Source of the DNA: Cellulomonas xiejunii
Lineage (GTDB): Bacteria; Actinomycetota; Actinomycetes; Actinomycetales; Cellulomonadaceae
Assembly (NCBI RefSeq): GCF_024508315.1
Contig: NZ_CP101987.1
Coordinates: 1,054,001-1,118,000 of the forward strand
DNA length: 64,000 nucleotides
Reading direction: 5' to 3'
The notes below the pieces were generated by a model, which was given only the letters and a program-made list of their open reading frames with translations, was not told the origin of the DNA and searched no databases. Shown here one piece after another: positions 33,423 through 42,715 of the stretch (positions are counted from its first letter, which is position 1; each line of letters begins with the position of its first letter). A program made the position numbers and the translations under genes.

Positions 33423-34571
33423 GTGGGCCTGCTGACCGGCAGCCTGCCGGACTTCCCCTGGGACTCCCTCGGGCCGGTCGCGCAGCTCGCGCGTGAGCAC
33501 CCGGGCGGCCTGGTGGACCTGTCGGTGGGCACGCCCGTCGACCCGACCCCGCAGGTCGTGCGTGACGCGCTCGCCGCCGCGGCGGACGCGCCGGGCTACC
33601 CGACGACGCACGGGACGCCCGTGCTGCGCGAGGCAGTGGCGGCGTGGTTCGCGCGGCGCCGCGGCGTGCCGGACCTCGACCCCGACGCCGTGCTCCCGAC
33701 GCTCGGCTCCAAGGAGCTGGTCGCGCTCCTCCCGTCGCTCCTGGGCCTCGGCGCGGGTGACGTCGTGCTGCACCCCGCCATCGCGTACCCGACCTACGAC
33801 GTGGGCGCGAGGCTGGCGGGCGCGACCCCGGTGCCCACCGACGCCCCTGCGGAGCTGCTCGCGCGGCGTGACGACGTGCGCCTGGTGTGGTTGAACTCCC
33901 CGGGCAACCCGGACGGGTCGGTCCTGGGCGTCGAGCAGCTGCGGGACGTCGTCGCGGCCGCGCGCGCGGCGGCGGCACGCACGGGGCGCCGGGTCGTCGT
34001 CGCGTCCGACGAGTGCTACGCGGAGCTGGCCTGGGACGAGCCGTGGGCGTCGGACGGGGTGCCGAGCGTGCTGGACCCGCGTGTGACGGGAGGCGACCGC
34101 ACCGACCTGCTCGCCGTGTACTCCCTGTCCAAGCAGTCGAACCTGGCGGGATACCGTGCGGCGTTCGTCGCGGGCGACGGTGCGCTCGTCGCCGGCCTGC
34201 TGGAGACGCGCAAGCACGCCGGCATGATCGTGCCCGCGCCGGTGCAGGCGGCGATGACCGTCGCGCTGGGGGACGACGCGCACGTGGCCGAGCAGCGTGA
34301 GCGCTACCGGCGGCGGCGGATCGCGCTGCGCGCGGGTCTCGAGTCCGCGGGCTACGTGGTGGACCGCTCGCATGCCGGGCTCTACCTCTGGGCGCGGCCC
34401 GACGGGCCACCCCAGGACGCGTGGACGACCCTGCGCGACCTGGCCGGTCTCGGCCTGCTCGTGGCCCCCGGGTCGTTCTACGGCGCGAGGGCGGCCGGGC
34501 ACGTCAGGGTTGCGCTGACTGCGACGGACGAGCACGTCGCGGAGGCGGCTGCGCGGTTGTCCGGGGCCTGA
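33423..34571 (+). CDS. dapC: Succinyldiaminopimelate transaminase
   Basis: A 382-residue fold-type I PLP aminotransferase. Motifs in order: GLVDLSVGTPVDPTP at the N-terminus, GYPTTHGTPVLREAVAAW, LNSPGNPDGS, VVASDECYAEL (Asp and Tyr contacting PLP) and YSLSKQSNLAGYR with the PLP lysine. It should convert N-succinyl-2-amino-6-ketopimelate with glutamate to N-succinyl-LL-DAP in lysine and peptidoglycan synthesis. Assignment as DapC is supported by fdxA upstream and dapD and dapE nearby. The GTG at 33423 was chosen because the protein then begins with the conserved LPDFPWDSL; GTG codons further upstream are also in frame. Confidence 0.9.
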   Translation: MGLLTGSLPDFPWDSLGPVAQLAREHPGGLVDLSVGTPVDPTPQVVRDALAAAADAPGYPTTHGTPVLREAVAAWFARRRGVPDLDPDAVLPTLGSKELVALLPSLLGLGAGDVVLHPAIAYPTYDVGARLAGATPVPTDAPAELLARRDDVRLVWLNSPGNPDGSVLGVEQLRDVVAAARAAAARTGRRVVVASDECYAELAWDEPWASDGVPSVLDPRVTGGDRTDLLAVYSLSKQSNLAGYRAAFVAGDGALVAGLLETRKHAGMIVPAPVQAAMTVALGDDAHVAEQRERYRRRRIALRAGLESAGYVVDRSHAGLYLWARPDGPPQDAWTTLRDLAGLGLLVAPGSFYGARAAGHVRVALTATDEHVAEAAARLSGA

Positions 34572-34613
34572 GGCAACGTTCGGGACGGCATGGCCCGTCG
34601 ACGGCCGCCGACG

Positions 34614-34645
34614 TACATTGGCGTTGAGCGTGTGAGGAACCTCAC
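34614..34645 (+). promoter_or_regulatory. gltA promoter region with palindrome
   Basis: TACATT (34614-34619) fits a -10 element. The perfect palindrome GTGAGG-AA-CCTCAC (34632-34645) lies just downstream, at about +7 to +20. The position suits a repressor operator. The 237-nt gap between dapC and gltA holds no gene that I can support. Confidence 0.45.
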
Positions 34646-34808
34646 ATCTACGCCAAGGGTCTCTCCGACGTTGGTCAAGACGCCGTCGTCGCAGGTACCG
34701 TCACGTGGGCCGACGGGGGTCATCACCGCTCGTCGGCCACCCCATCGGCCCGCGCGGCAACCCGCCCGGGCTGGCTGGACCAGCTCGTCGGCGCAGGAAG
34801 GAACACCC

Positions 34809-36119
<1,311 letters not shown>

Positions 36120-36122
36120 CGC

Positions 36123-37022
36123 TCAGCCGGCGACCGTCAGGCGGACCTGCCCGGGCGGCAGGGGCGCCTGGCCGGTGACCTGCCACGTGGGCTCGGCGCG
36201 CGACCACGTCGTGTCGCCGACGGTCACGGCGTCCACGTCGATCTCCCACGCGACCGCGACGGACCACTGCGCGACGGACCACCCGGCGCGCGTGGGATCG
36301 TCGATGGGCAGCGCCGTCGCGACGAGGTCGACCGTGGAGGGCGTCCCCGCGCCGTCGGCGAGGGTCACCGTCACCGGCAGGTCCCCCAGGTCCCGCGTGA
36401 CGCGCGCGAGGACTGGCCCGGTCCCGCCTGGCTGCTCGACCGGCCGGAGCGCGCAGCTCAGCGCCGCCGGGGAGTGCCCGGTGAGCGCCGACGCCCACGC
36501 GCGCGCCCGCACCTCGTGCTGGGCGTACGCGTCGGGGAACCCGCTGCGCTGGACGGCCTGCGCGGCCTCGGTGACGGCCATGTCCTGGTAGCCCGGGACC
36601 TTTTCCAGCCCCTCGAAGAACTTGTTGGTCGAGTAGACCGGGTCCATGATCTGCTCGACCGTGCCCCAGCCCTGCGAGGGGCGCTGCTGGTACAGGCCGA
36701 CGGAGTCGCGGTCGCCGTAGTCGATGTTGACGAGCCGCGACTCCTGCAGCGCGGTGGCGATGCCGATCGTCACGGCCCGGGCCGGCATGCCGCGGCGGGT
36801 GGCGACGGCAGCCGCCAGCGCGGCGTTCTGCGCCTGGTCGGGGGTCAGGCTCCAGTCCGTGCCGTCCAGGTGGGCGACGCAGCGTTCGGCCACGGGGGTG
36901 TCCGGGCGCGCGTTGCGCAGCAGGGCGACGACCGCGCCGACGGCGACGGCGAGCAGCACGACGGCCAGACCCGCGGTCACCAGGGCCGGCAGGCAACCGC
37001 CCCGTCGTCGCGCACGCGCCAC
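36123..37022 (-). CDS. Membrane-anchored lysozyme/transglycosylase-like protein
   Basis: A 299-residue protein of unknown function. A basic N-terminus (ARARRRGG) leads into one membrane helix (ALVTAGLAVVLLAVAVGAVV, about residues 13-35). The outside part contains ALAAAVATRRGMPARAVTIG, LQESRLVNIDYGDRDSVGLYQQRPSQGWG and DPVYSTNKFFEGL. This is the pattern of actinobacterial lysozyme-fold proteins, with a possible catalytic Glu in LQES. Activity on glycan strands is inferred only. The GTG at 37022 starts 4 nt after the dapD stop, so it is co-transcribed with dapD. The C-terminal 90 residues form a separate beta-rich region with no match that I recognise. Confidence 0.7.
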   Translation of the reverse strand: MARARRRGGCLPALVTAGLAVVLLAVAVGAVVALLRNARPDTPVAERCVAHLDGTDWSLTPDQAQNAALAAAVATRRGMPARAVTIGIATALQESRLVNIDYGDRDSVGLYQQRPSQGWGTVEQIMDPVYSTNKFFEGLEKVPGYQDMAVTEAAQAVQRSGFPDAYAQHEVRARAWASALTGHSPAALSCALRPVEQPGGTGPVLARVTRDLGDLPVTVTLADGAGTPSTVDLVATALPIDDPTRAGWSVAQWSVAVAWEIDVDAVTVGDTTWSRAEPTWQVTGQAPLPPGQVRLTVAG

Positions 37023-37026
37023 GGCG

Positions 37027-38022
37027 TCAGTTGGCGTGCAGCGCGGAGTTCAGCTGCACACCGGCCCCCGAGCGTGCGACGGCCTCGACCTCGCCCGTGC
37101 GTGAGTTGCGCCGGAACAGCACACCGTCCGCACCGGCGAGCACGCGGGCCTTGACGACGCGCGCACCGTCGTCGTCCACCGCGCCCTCGACGTCGAAGCC
37201 GACGAGCCGCACCTTGGTCCCCGCCGTGACGTACAGGCCCGCCTCGACCACGCAGTCGTCACCCAGGGGGATGCCCAGCCCTGAGTTCGCGCCCAGCAGC
37301 GAGCGCTGCCCGACGGACACGACCTCGCGGCCGCCGCCGGACAGCGTGCCCATGATCGACGCGCCCCCGCCCACGTCGGAGCCGTCGCCCACGACGACCC
37401 CGGCCGAGATGCGGCCCTCGACCATCGACGTCCCGAGCGTGCCGGCGTTGAAGTTGACGAAGCCCTCGTGCATGACGGTCGTGCCCGGTGCGAGGTGCGC
37501 GCCGAGGCGCACGCGGTCGGCGTCGGCGACCCGCACGCCCGACGGCAGCACGTAGTCGACCATGCGCGGGAACTTGTCGACCCCGTACACCGTCACCGGG
37601 GTGCCCGTCGCCGCGCGCAGCCGCAGGCGGGTGCCCTCGAAGTCCTCGACCGCGCACGGTCCGCGGTCGGTCCACACGACGTTCGGGAGGACCGCGAAGA
37701 CGCCGTCGAGGTTCTGCCCGTGGGGCCGGATGAGCCGGTGCGACAGCAGGTGCAGGCGCAGGTAGGCGTCGGCAGTGGAGGCGGGCGGGGCGTCGAGGTC
37801 GACGACGGTCGCGACGAGGGCCACACGGACCCCGCGCGCGGCGTCCGTGCGCTCGCACGCGGCGAGGTCCACGGGCGCGTGCAGCCGGACGGAGTCGTCG
37901 TCGCCGACGTCGAGCGTGGTGGGCGGGGCCCCGAGGACGGGCGTCGGGTACCAGACGTCCAGGGTGGTGCCCGCGTCGGTGACGGTGGCCAGGCCGAGGC
38001 CCCAGGCCGTGCGGTCGGTCAT
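37027..38022 (-). CDS. dapD: Tetrahydrodipicolinate N-succinyltransferase
   Basis: A 331-residue acyltransferase that succinylates tetrahydrodipicolinate in the DAP/lysine pathway. The C-terminal half is a left-handed beta helix of hexapeptide repeats ([41 protein letters not shown]), and the conserved [22 protein letters not shown] segment matches the actinobacterial DapD group. The ATG at 38022 is chosen because TAGGCT lies eight bases upstream on the minus strand; a longer frame to 38061 is less likely. It is divergent from dapE across about 65 nt that hold both leaderless promoters, so the two DAP genes share a control region. Confidence 0.93.
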   Translation of the reverse strand: MTDRTAWGLGLATVTDAGTTLDVWYPTPVLGAPPTTLDVGDDDSVRLHAPVDLAACERTDAARGVRVALVATVVDLDAPPASTADAYLRLHLLSHRLIRPHGQNLDGVFAVLPNVVWTDRGPCAVEDFEGTRLRLRAATGTPVTVYGVDKFPRMVDYVLPSGVRVADADRVRLGAHLAPGTTVMHEGFVNFNAGTLGTSMVEGRISAGVVVGDGSDVGGGASIMGTLSGGGREVVSVGQRSLLGANSGLGIPLGDDCVVEAGLYVTAGTKVRLVGFDVEGAVDDDGARVVKARVLAGADGVLFRRNSRTGEVEAVARSGAGVQLNSALHAN

Positions 38023-38030
38023 GGCGTCCA

Positions 38031-38036
38031 AGCCTA
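38031..38036 (-). promoter_or_regulatory. -10 element of dapD (leaderless)
   Basis: The minus-strand hexamer TAGGCT lies eight bases before the ATG at 38022. Confidence 0.55.
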
Positions 38037-38074
38037 CGGTGCGGACGGCACGGACCGGCACGCGTGGTCGCGCG

Positions 38075-38080
38075 TAGGGT
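38075..38080 (+). promoter_or_regulatory. -10 element of dapE (leaderless)
   Basis: TAGGGT lies seven bases before the GTG at 38088. Confidence 0.6.
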
Positions 38081-38087
38081 CGTGGTC

Positions 38088-39203
38088 GTGGCTGCCGACG
38101 ACCTGATCGACCTGTCCGCCGACGTGGTGACGCTGACGCGTCAGCTGTGCGACGTCCCGTCCGTCAGCGGCGACGAGACGCGGCTGGCCGACGCGGTCGA
38201 GGCGGCGCTGCGGGAGCACCCGCACCTCGAGGTCCTCCGCGACGGTGACGCGGTCGTCGCGCGGACGCACCTGGGGCGTGCACGGCGCGTCGTGGTCGCG
38301 GGGCACCTCGACACCGTGCCGGTCGCCGGCAACCTGCCCACCCGCCTCGAGGACGACGTGCTGTGGGGCCGCGGCACCGTCGACATGAAGGGTGGCGTCG
38401 CCGTCGCCCTGCACCTCGCCGCCGCGCTCACCGAGCCCGTGCACGACGTGACGTGGGTGTTCTACGACCACGAGGAGGTGGCCGCCGACCTCAACGGGCT
38501 GGGTCGCGTCGCCGCGCACCACCCGGACTGGCTCGAGGGCGACTTCGCGGTGCTCGGCGAGCCGAGCGACGGCGGGCTCGAGGGCGGCTGCAACGGCACG
38601 CTGCGCGCCGAGGTGCGGCTGACGGGCGTCGCGGCGCACTCGGCCCGCGCGTGGGTGGGCGTCAACGCGGTGCACGCCGCCGGTGAGGTGCTGCGCCGGC
38701 TCGAGGCCTACGAGCCGGCCACGGTCGAGGTCGAGGGCCTGGCGTACCGCGAAGGGCTCAACGCCGTGCTCGTCTCGGGCGGGGTGGCGACCAACGTCAT
38801 CCCCGACTCGTGCGTCGTCACCGTCAACTACCGGTTCGCGCCGTCGCGGGACGTCGCCGAGGCCGTGGCGCACGTGCGTGAGGTCTTCGACGGGTACGAC
38901 GTGGTCGTCACCGACTCCGCGCCCGGTGCCCGCCCCGGTCTGGACGCGCCCGCCGCGCAGGAGTTCGCCGCCGCTGTGCTCGCCGTCACGGGCGGTCGCC
39001 CCGCGCCGAAGTACGGCTGGACGGACGTCGCCCGGTTCAGTGCCCTGGGCGTGCCCGCGGTCAACTTCGGCCCCGGCGACCCGCTGCTGGCGCACAAGGA
39101 CGACGAGCGTGTACCCGTCGCGCAGATCGAGCTGTGCCACCGCGCGCTGCGGGCGTGGCTGACGGGCACGCAGCCCGAGGACCTGCCCCTGGGCATCGCC
39201 TGA
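38088..39203 (+). CDS. dapE: Succinyl-diaminopimelate desuccinylase
   Basis: A 371-residue M20 zinc hydrolase that removes succinate from N-succinyl-LL-DAP. Metal-binding and catalytic residues are seen in [13 protein letters not shown] (first His and Asp), [15 protein letters not shown] (bridging Asp), [14 protein letters not shown] (catalytic Glu) and [15 protein letters not shown] (C-terminal His). The actinobacterial insertion [23 protein letters not shown] is present. I start at the GTG at 38088 because the -10 hexamer lies seven bases upstream; in-frame GTG codons at 38064 and 38082 would precede or crowd the predicted transcript start. It is the third gene of the succinylase branch in this region. 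Confidence 0.95.
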   Translation: MAADDLIDLSADVVTLTRQLCDVPSVSGDETRLADAVEAALREHPHLEVLRDGDAVVARTHLGRARRVVVAGHLDTVPVAGNLPTRLEDDVLWGRGTVDMKGGVAVALHLAAALTEPVHDVTWVFYDHEEVAADLNGLGRVAAHHPDWLEGDFAVLGEPSDGGLEGGCNGTLRAEVRLTGVAAHSARAWVGVNAVHAAGEVLRRLEAYEPATVEVEGLAYREGLNAVLVSGGVATNVIPDSCVVTVNYRFAPSRDVAEAVAHVREVFDGYDVVVTDSAPGARPGLDAPAAQEFAAAVLAVTGGRPAPKYGWTDVARFSALGVPAVNFGPGDPLLAHKDDERVPVAQIELCHRALRAWLTGTQPEDLPLGIA

Positions 39204-39244
39204 CGTCCGTCGTCCGCGCGACGCGGACGCCCACGACGCGCGCA

Positions 39245-39250
39245 TAGGCT
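39245..39250 (+). promoter_or_regulatory. -10 element of the LOG-family gene (leaderless)
   Basis: TAGGCT lies six bases before the ATG at 39257. Confidence 0.6.
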
Positions 39251-39256
39251 CGGGGG

Positions 39257-40156
39257 ATGACTCCTGACGACTCGTCGGCACCGGCGCCGGAGTACCGCCG
39301 CGGTCCCGTGCTGCTGCGCCGCGACCAGATCCCCGCCACGACCTCCGACCAGCGCCTGCTGGCCCGCGCCGAGGGCGCCGGCTGGCTGCACTCCGACCCC
39401 TGGCGGGTCATGCGGATCCAGAGCGAGTTCGTCGAGGGGTTCGGCGCCCTCTCCGAGGTCGGGCCGGCGGTCAGCGTCTTCGGCTCGGCGCGCATCAAGC
39501 CCGGCGACCCGTACTACGAGATGGGGCAGGACGTCGCGCGCGGCCTCGTGGAGGCCGGGTACGCCGTGATCACCGGCGGGGGCCCCGGCATCATGGAGGC
39601 GGCCAACAAGGGCGCCACCGAGGCGGACGGGCTGTCGGTCGGCCTGGGCATCGAGCTGCCGTTCGAGCAGGGCATGAACGAGTGGGTCGACCTGGGCGTC
39701 AACTTCCGCTACTTCTTCGCGCGCAAGACCATGTTCGTCAAGTACTCCGAGGGCTTCGTCGTCCTGCCCGGAGGCTTCGGCACCTTCGACGAGCTCTTCG
39801 AGGCGCTGACCCTGGTGCAGACGCACAAGGTGACCGGGTTCCCGATCGTGCTGCTCGGCGCCGACTACTGGTCCGGGCTGCTCGCGTGGCTGCGGGACAC
39901 GGTGCACCCGCAGGGCATGATCGCCGCAGCCGACATCGACCTGCTGCAGGTCGCGGCGGACCCGCAGGAGGCCGTCGAGATGATCGTGCGGCGCGGTGCC
40001 GAGCTGCGGGCCGAGGAGGAGGCGGCGGTCCGTGCGGCGGCGCGGGACCAGCGGGCCGCAGCCGCCGCTGGTGAGGCGCGGGCGCGCAACGGCCGCCGGA
40101 CCCGTGACGCAGGTGCCTCGGGTGAGGGCGGCTCGCTCACGGACGGCGGGTGGTGA
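39257..40156 (+). CDS. LOG-family protein (TIGR00730), cytokinin phosphoribohydrolase-like
   Basis: A 299-residue Rossmann-fold protein. The hallmark motifs GGGPGIMEAANKGA and PGGFGTFDELFEALTL (PGGxGTxxE) are intact, which points to nucleoside-5'-monophosphate phosphoribohydrolase activity as in LOG proteins. It belongs to the longer type II group with an N-terminal extension of about 70 residues (DQRLLARAEGAGWLHSDPWRV). The C-terminal 45 residues are a charged Ala/Arg-rich tail that is probably disordered. The ATG at 39257 is leaderless. The folP2-like gene starts inside its stop. The same neighbour pair is known to me from Rv1205 to Rv1207. Confidence 0.9.
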   Translation: MTPDDSSAPAPEYRRGPVLLRRDQIPATTSDQRLLARAEGAGWLHSDPWRVMRIQSEFVEGFGALSEVGPAVSVFGSARIKPGDPYYEMGQDVARGLVEAGYAVITGGGPGIMEAANKGATEADGLSVGLGIELPFEQGMNEWVDLGVNFRYFFARKTMFVKYSEGFVVLPGGFGTFDELFEALTLVQTHKVTGFPIVLLGADYWSGLLAWLRDTVHPQGMIAAADIDLLQVAADPQEAVEMIVRRGAELRAEEEAAVRAAARDQRAAAAAGEARARNGRRTRDAGASGEGGSLTDGGW

Positions 40157-41079
40157 CGGGCGGACCGCTGCCCGGCGTCCCCGTCGGTGCCGCGCCGCTG
40201 CGACTGCGCGGACGCACGTTCGGCGACGACGCCCCCGTCGTCATGGCGGTCGTCAACCGCACCCCCGACTCGTTCTACGCGGCGGCGCGGCACGACGAGT
40301 CGACGGTCGACGCGGCGGTCGACCGGGCCGTCGAGGAGGGTGCCGACGTGCTGGACGTCGGCGGTGTGCGCGCGGGCCGCGGCCCCGTCGTCTCCGAGGC
40401 CGAGGAGATCGCCCGCGTCCTGCCCGTCGTCCGACGCGTGCGGACACGCCACCCGGACCTGCTGGTCAGCGTCGACACGTGGCGTTCGGGCGTCGCACGT
40501 GCCGTGGCGGACGCCGGTGCGGACCTGCTCAACGACACGTGGGCCGGGCACGACCCCGCGCTCGTCGAGGTGGCGGCCGAGCGCGGGCTGGGTGTCGTGT
40601 GCTCGCACACCGGGGGTGCCACCCCCCGCAGCGACCCGTTCCGCGTCGCCTACCCGGCACCCGAGGGTGTCGACCCGATCGACGGCGTGCTCGTCGACGT
40701 CGTGACGACGCTGAGCGCCGCGGCAGCCAGAGCGGTCGCGCTGGGCGTCGACCCGGCGTCGGTGCTCGTCGACGCGACCCTGGACTTCGGCAAGACCACC
40801 TGGCACTCGTTGCACCTGGTGAGAAACACCCCGAAGATCGTGCAGATCGGGCACCCTGTGCTCATGGCGATCTCGCGCAAGGACCTCGTCGGGGAGACCT
40901 TGGACCTGCCGGCGGAGGAGCGGCTGGAGGGCACGTTGGCGGCCACGGCCGTCGCGGCCTGGCTGGGCGCTCGCGTCTTCCGCGTCCATGACGTCGCGGC
41001 GACGCGACGCACGGTGGACATGGTGGCGGCGCTCCGCGCGGAGCGGGCACCGGTGCGCACCGTGCGGGGCATGCTGTGA
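40153..41079 (+). CDS. folP2: Dihydropteroate synthase paralogue, FolP2 type
   Basis: A 308-residue TIM-barrel protein of the DHPS family. The N-terminal motif is MAVVNRTPDSFY where active enzymes have xNVTPDSFSDGG. Loop 2 reads DVGGVRAGRGP and lacks the usual ESTRPG, including the phosphate-binding region. The usual MHMRG is replaced by SHTGGATPR, while ISRKDLVG near the C-terminus is kept. These differences match the FolP2 subgroup, whose M. tuberculosis member is reported to lack DHPS activity (recalled, not looked up). The GTG at 40153 overlaps the LOG stop (GTGA); the GTG at 40150 is an alternative. It is followed by a glycosyltransferase in the same operon. Confidence 0.82.
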   Translation: MTGGPLPGVPVGAAPLRLRGRTFGDDAPVVMAVVNRTPDSFYAAARHDESTVDAAVDRAVEEGADVLDVGGVRAGRGPVVSEAEEIARVLPVVRRVRTRHPDLLVSVDTWRSGVARAVADAGADLLNDTWAGHDPALVEVAAERGLGVVCSHTGGATPRSDPFRVAYPAPEGVDPIDGVLVDVVTTLSAAAARAVALGVDPASVLVDATLDFGKTTWHSLHLVRNTPKIVQIGHPVLMAISRKDLVGETLDLPAEERLEGTLAATAVAAWLGARVFRVHDVAATRRTVDMVAALRAERAPVRTVRGML

Positions 41080-42398
41080 GCGGCGACGCACCCCGGTCCG
41101 ACGCCGACGTCGCGACCGACCCCGTCGCCACCGGACCGACGGGGCCGACGGCGGCGACGGGGCCGACGGCGGCGACGGCGGCCGGGCCCGGCTGGTGGGA
41201 CCGGGTCCGTGGGTGGCCGTGGTGGGTGCACGTCCTGCTCGTGTGGGCCGCCTCGCGGCTGTTCGTCGCCGGCGCGTTCGTCTGGACGTCGACCGTGCAG
41301 GCGGAGAACCTCTGGACCGGGGCCAACCCGCCCTACCAGGAGTTCGTGGGGTTGTTCTACGACGCCGGCTGGTACCGGCAGGTCGCCGAGAGCGGGTACC
41401 CGTCCGAGCTGCCGCGTGACGAGCAGGGCCTGGTCCAGCAGAACCCGTGGGCGTTCTTCCCCCTGTACCCGATGCTCGTGCGGGCGCTCATGACGCTCAC
41501 CGGTGGGACGTGGGTCGTTCTCGCCCCGACCGTCGCGCTGCTGCTCGGTGGCGCGGCGATGCTCGTCGTGCACGAGGTCGTGCGCCACGGCGCACCCCGG
41601 GCCGTCGCCGCCCGGCCCGGCCTGCCGCTGGCGACGGTCGCGCTGGTCTGCGCGTTCCCCACGGCCGCGGTCCTGCAGGTCGCGTACACCGAGTCCGCCG
41701 CGCTCCTGCTCGTGGCGTCGTCCCTGCTGCTGCTCGTGCGCCGGCGCTACGCGTGGGCGGCCCTCGTGGTCGTCGCGCTCGGCTTCACGCGCGCGGTCGC
41801 GCTGCCGATGGCGGCGGTCGTCGTCGTCCACGCGGCGGTGCGGTGGTGGCGCGCCCGGCGGGGTGAGGACACGTTCGGCGGGCGCGACGCCGTGGGCCTC
41901 GTCGGCCTGGCCGCTGCGGCGGGGATCTCCGGCGTCGCGTGGCCGGCGATCTGCGGCTGGGTGACCGGCGTCCCGGACGGCTACCTCCAGACGCAGGAGG
42001 CCTGGCGGGGTGTGCGGGAGGTGGTGCCGTTCTCGGGGTGGACGTACGTGCCGCAGTTCTGGTTCGGCGAGTGGGGGACGCCCGTGATGGTGGCGGGCTT
42101 CGCGCTGACCGCCGCCGTGCTGCTCGTGCCCGCCGCCTGGCGGCTCGGGCCGGAGCTGCACACCTGGTCGGCGGCGTACGTCGTCTACATCCTCGCCGTG
42201 ATCGAGCCGGGGTCCAGCCTCGCGCGGTTCCTGCTCCTGGCGTTCCCGCTCGGTGCCGTGACGGCGGGGGTGGTGCCGCGCCCGGCGTGGGCGCGGCGGC
42301 TGTGGTTCGGGGCCGTTCTGGTCCTCATGCTCGGGCTGCAGGTGCTCTGGGTGCGCCAGATGTGGGAGTTCAACCCCCACGGCGACTGGCCGCCGTGA
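41076..42398 (+). CDS. PIG-V-like membrane glycosyltransferase
   Basis: A 440-residue integral membrane protein with about ten transmembrane segments. A 40-residue low-complexity N-terminus (GPTGPTAATGPTAATAAG, encoded by an 18-bp direct repeat) precedes VHVLLVWAASRLFVAGAF. The first large loop contains FYDAGWYRQVAESGYPSE and NPWAFFPLYPMLVRAL. The aspartate in YDAGWY and the FFPLYP motif are those of PIG-V/GT-C polyprenyl-linked mannosyltransferases. It probably transfers a sugar to a lipid or protein outside the membrane; donor and acceptor are unknown. The GTG at 41076 overlaps the folP2 stop. Confidence 0.83.
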   Translation: MSGDAPRSDADVATDPVATGPTGPTAATGPTAATAAGPGWWDRVRGWPWWVHVLLVWAASRLFVAGAFVWTSTVQAENLWTGANPPYQEFVGLFYDAGWYRQVAESGYPSELPRDEQGLVQQNPWAFFPLYPMLVRALMTLTGGTWVVLAPTVALLLGGAAMLVVHEVVRHGAPRAVAARPGLPLATVALVCAFPTAAVLQVAYTESAALLLVASSLLLLVRRRYAWAALVVVALGFTRAVALPMAAVVVVHAAVRWWRARRGEDTFGGRDAVGLVGLAAAAGISGVAWPAICGWVTGVPDGYLQTQEAWRGVREVVPFSGWTYVPQFWFGEWGTPVMVAGFALTAAVLLVPAAWRLGPELHTWSAAYVVYILAVIEPGSSLARFLLLAFPLGAVTAGVVPRPAWARRLWFGAVLVLMLGLQVLWVRQMWEFNPHGDWPP

Positions 42399-42444
42399 CC
42401 CGTTCGTGCCCCGCGCGGCTGGGCGGGGGTCGCGCCCGGTGAAC

Positions 42445-42537
42445 TAGGATGGTCGCTGGACAACCGGCTGACCTGGAGGTTGTCGGGGCTGCCCGACGAC
42501 TGTCGGCCGGCAACGTACGAGCGAAGGAGAGGCCCGG
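42445..42537 (+). promoter_or_regulatory. Promoter and structured leader of the DUF3117 gene
   Basis: TAGGAT (42445-42450) is a good -10, giving a start near 42457 and a leader of about 81 nt. The leader holds two hairpins: GACAACC with GGTTGTC (42459-42465 and 42478-42484) and CCGAC-GACT-GTCGG (42493-42506). A Shine-Dalgarno-like GAAGGAGAGG (42522-42531) precedes the ATG. Most leaders here are absent or short, so this one may be regulatory. Confidence 0.5.
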
Positions 42538-42705
42538 ATGGCCGCGATGAAGCCGAGGACCGGCGACGGACCGCTCGAGGTGACGAAGGAAGGGCGCGGC
42601 ATCGTCATGCGCGTCCCGCTCGAGGGTGGCGGACGGCTGGTGGTGGAGCTCAACGCGACCGAGGCGTCCGAGCTGGGCGAGGCTCTGACGTCCGTCGTCG
42701 GCTGA
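42538..42705 (+). CDS. Small conserved actinobacterial protein, DUF3117
   Basis: A 55-residue protein beginning MAAMKPRTGDGPLEVTKEGR, followed by GIVMRVPLEGGGRLVVEL and a C-terminal ASELGEALTSVV. The whole sequence matches my memory of the DUF3117 family, found across actinobacteria (Rv1211 in M. tuberculosis) with unknown function. Three compact beta strands and a short helix are likely. The ATG at 42538 follows a GAAGGAGAGG site with six bases of spacing. It lies 10 nt upstream of the leucyl aminopeptidase gene and may share its transcript. Confidence 0.9.
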   Translation: MAAMKPRTGDGPLEVTKEGRGIVMRVPLEGGGRLVVELNATEASELGEALTSVVG

Positions 42706-42715
42706 CGACCTGCGG

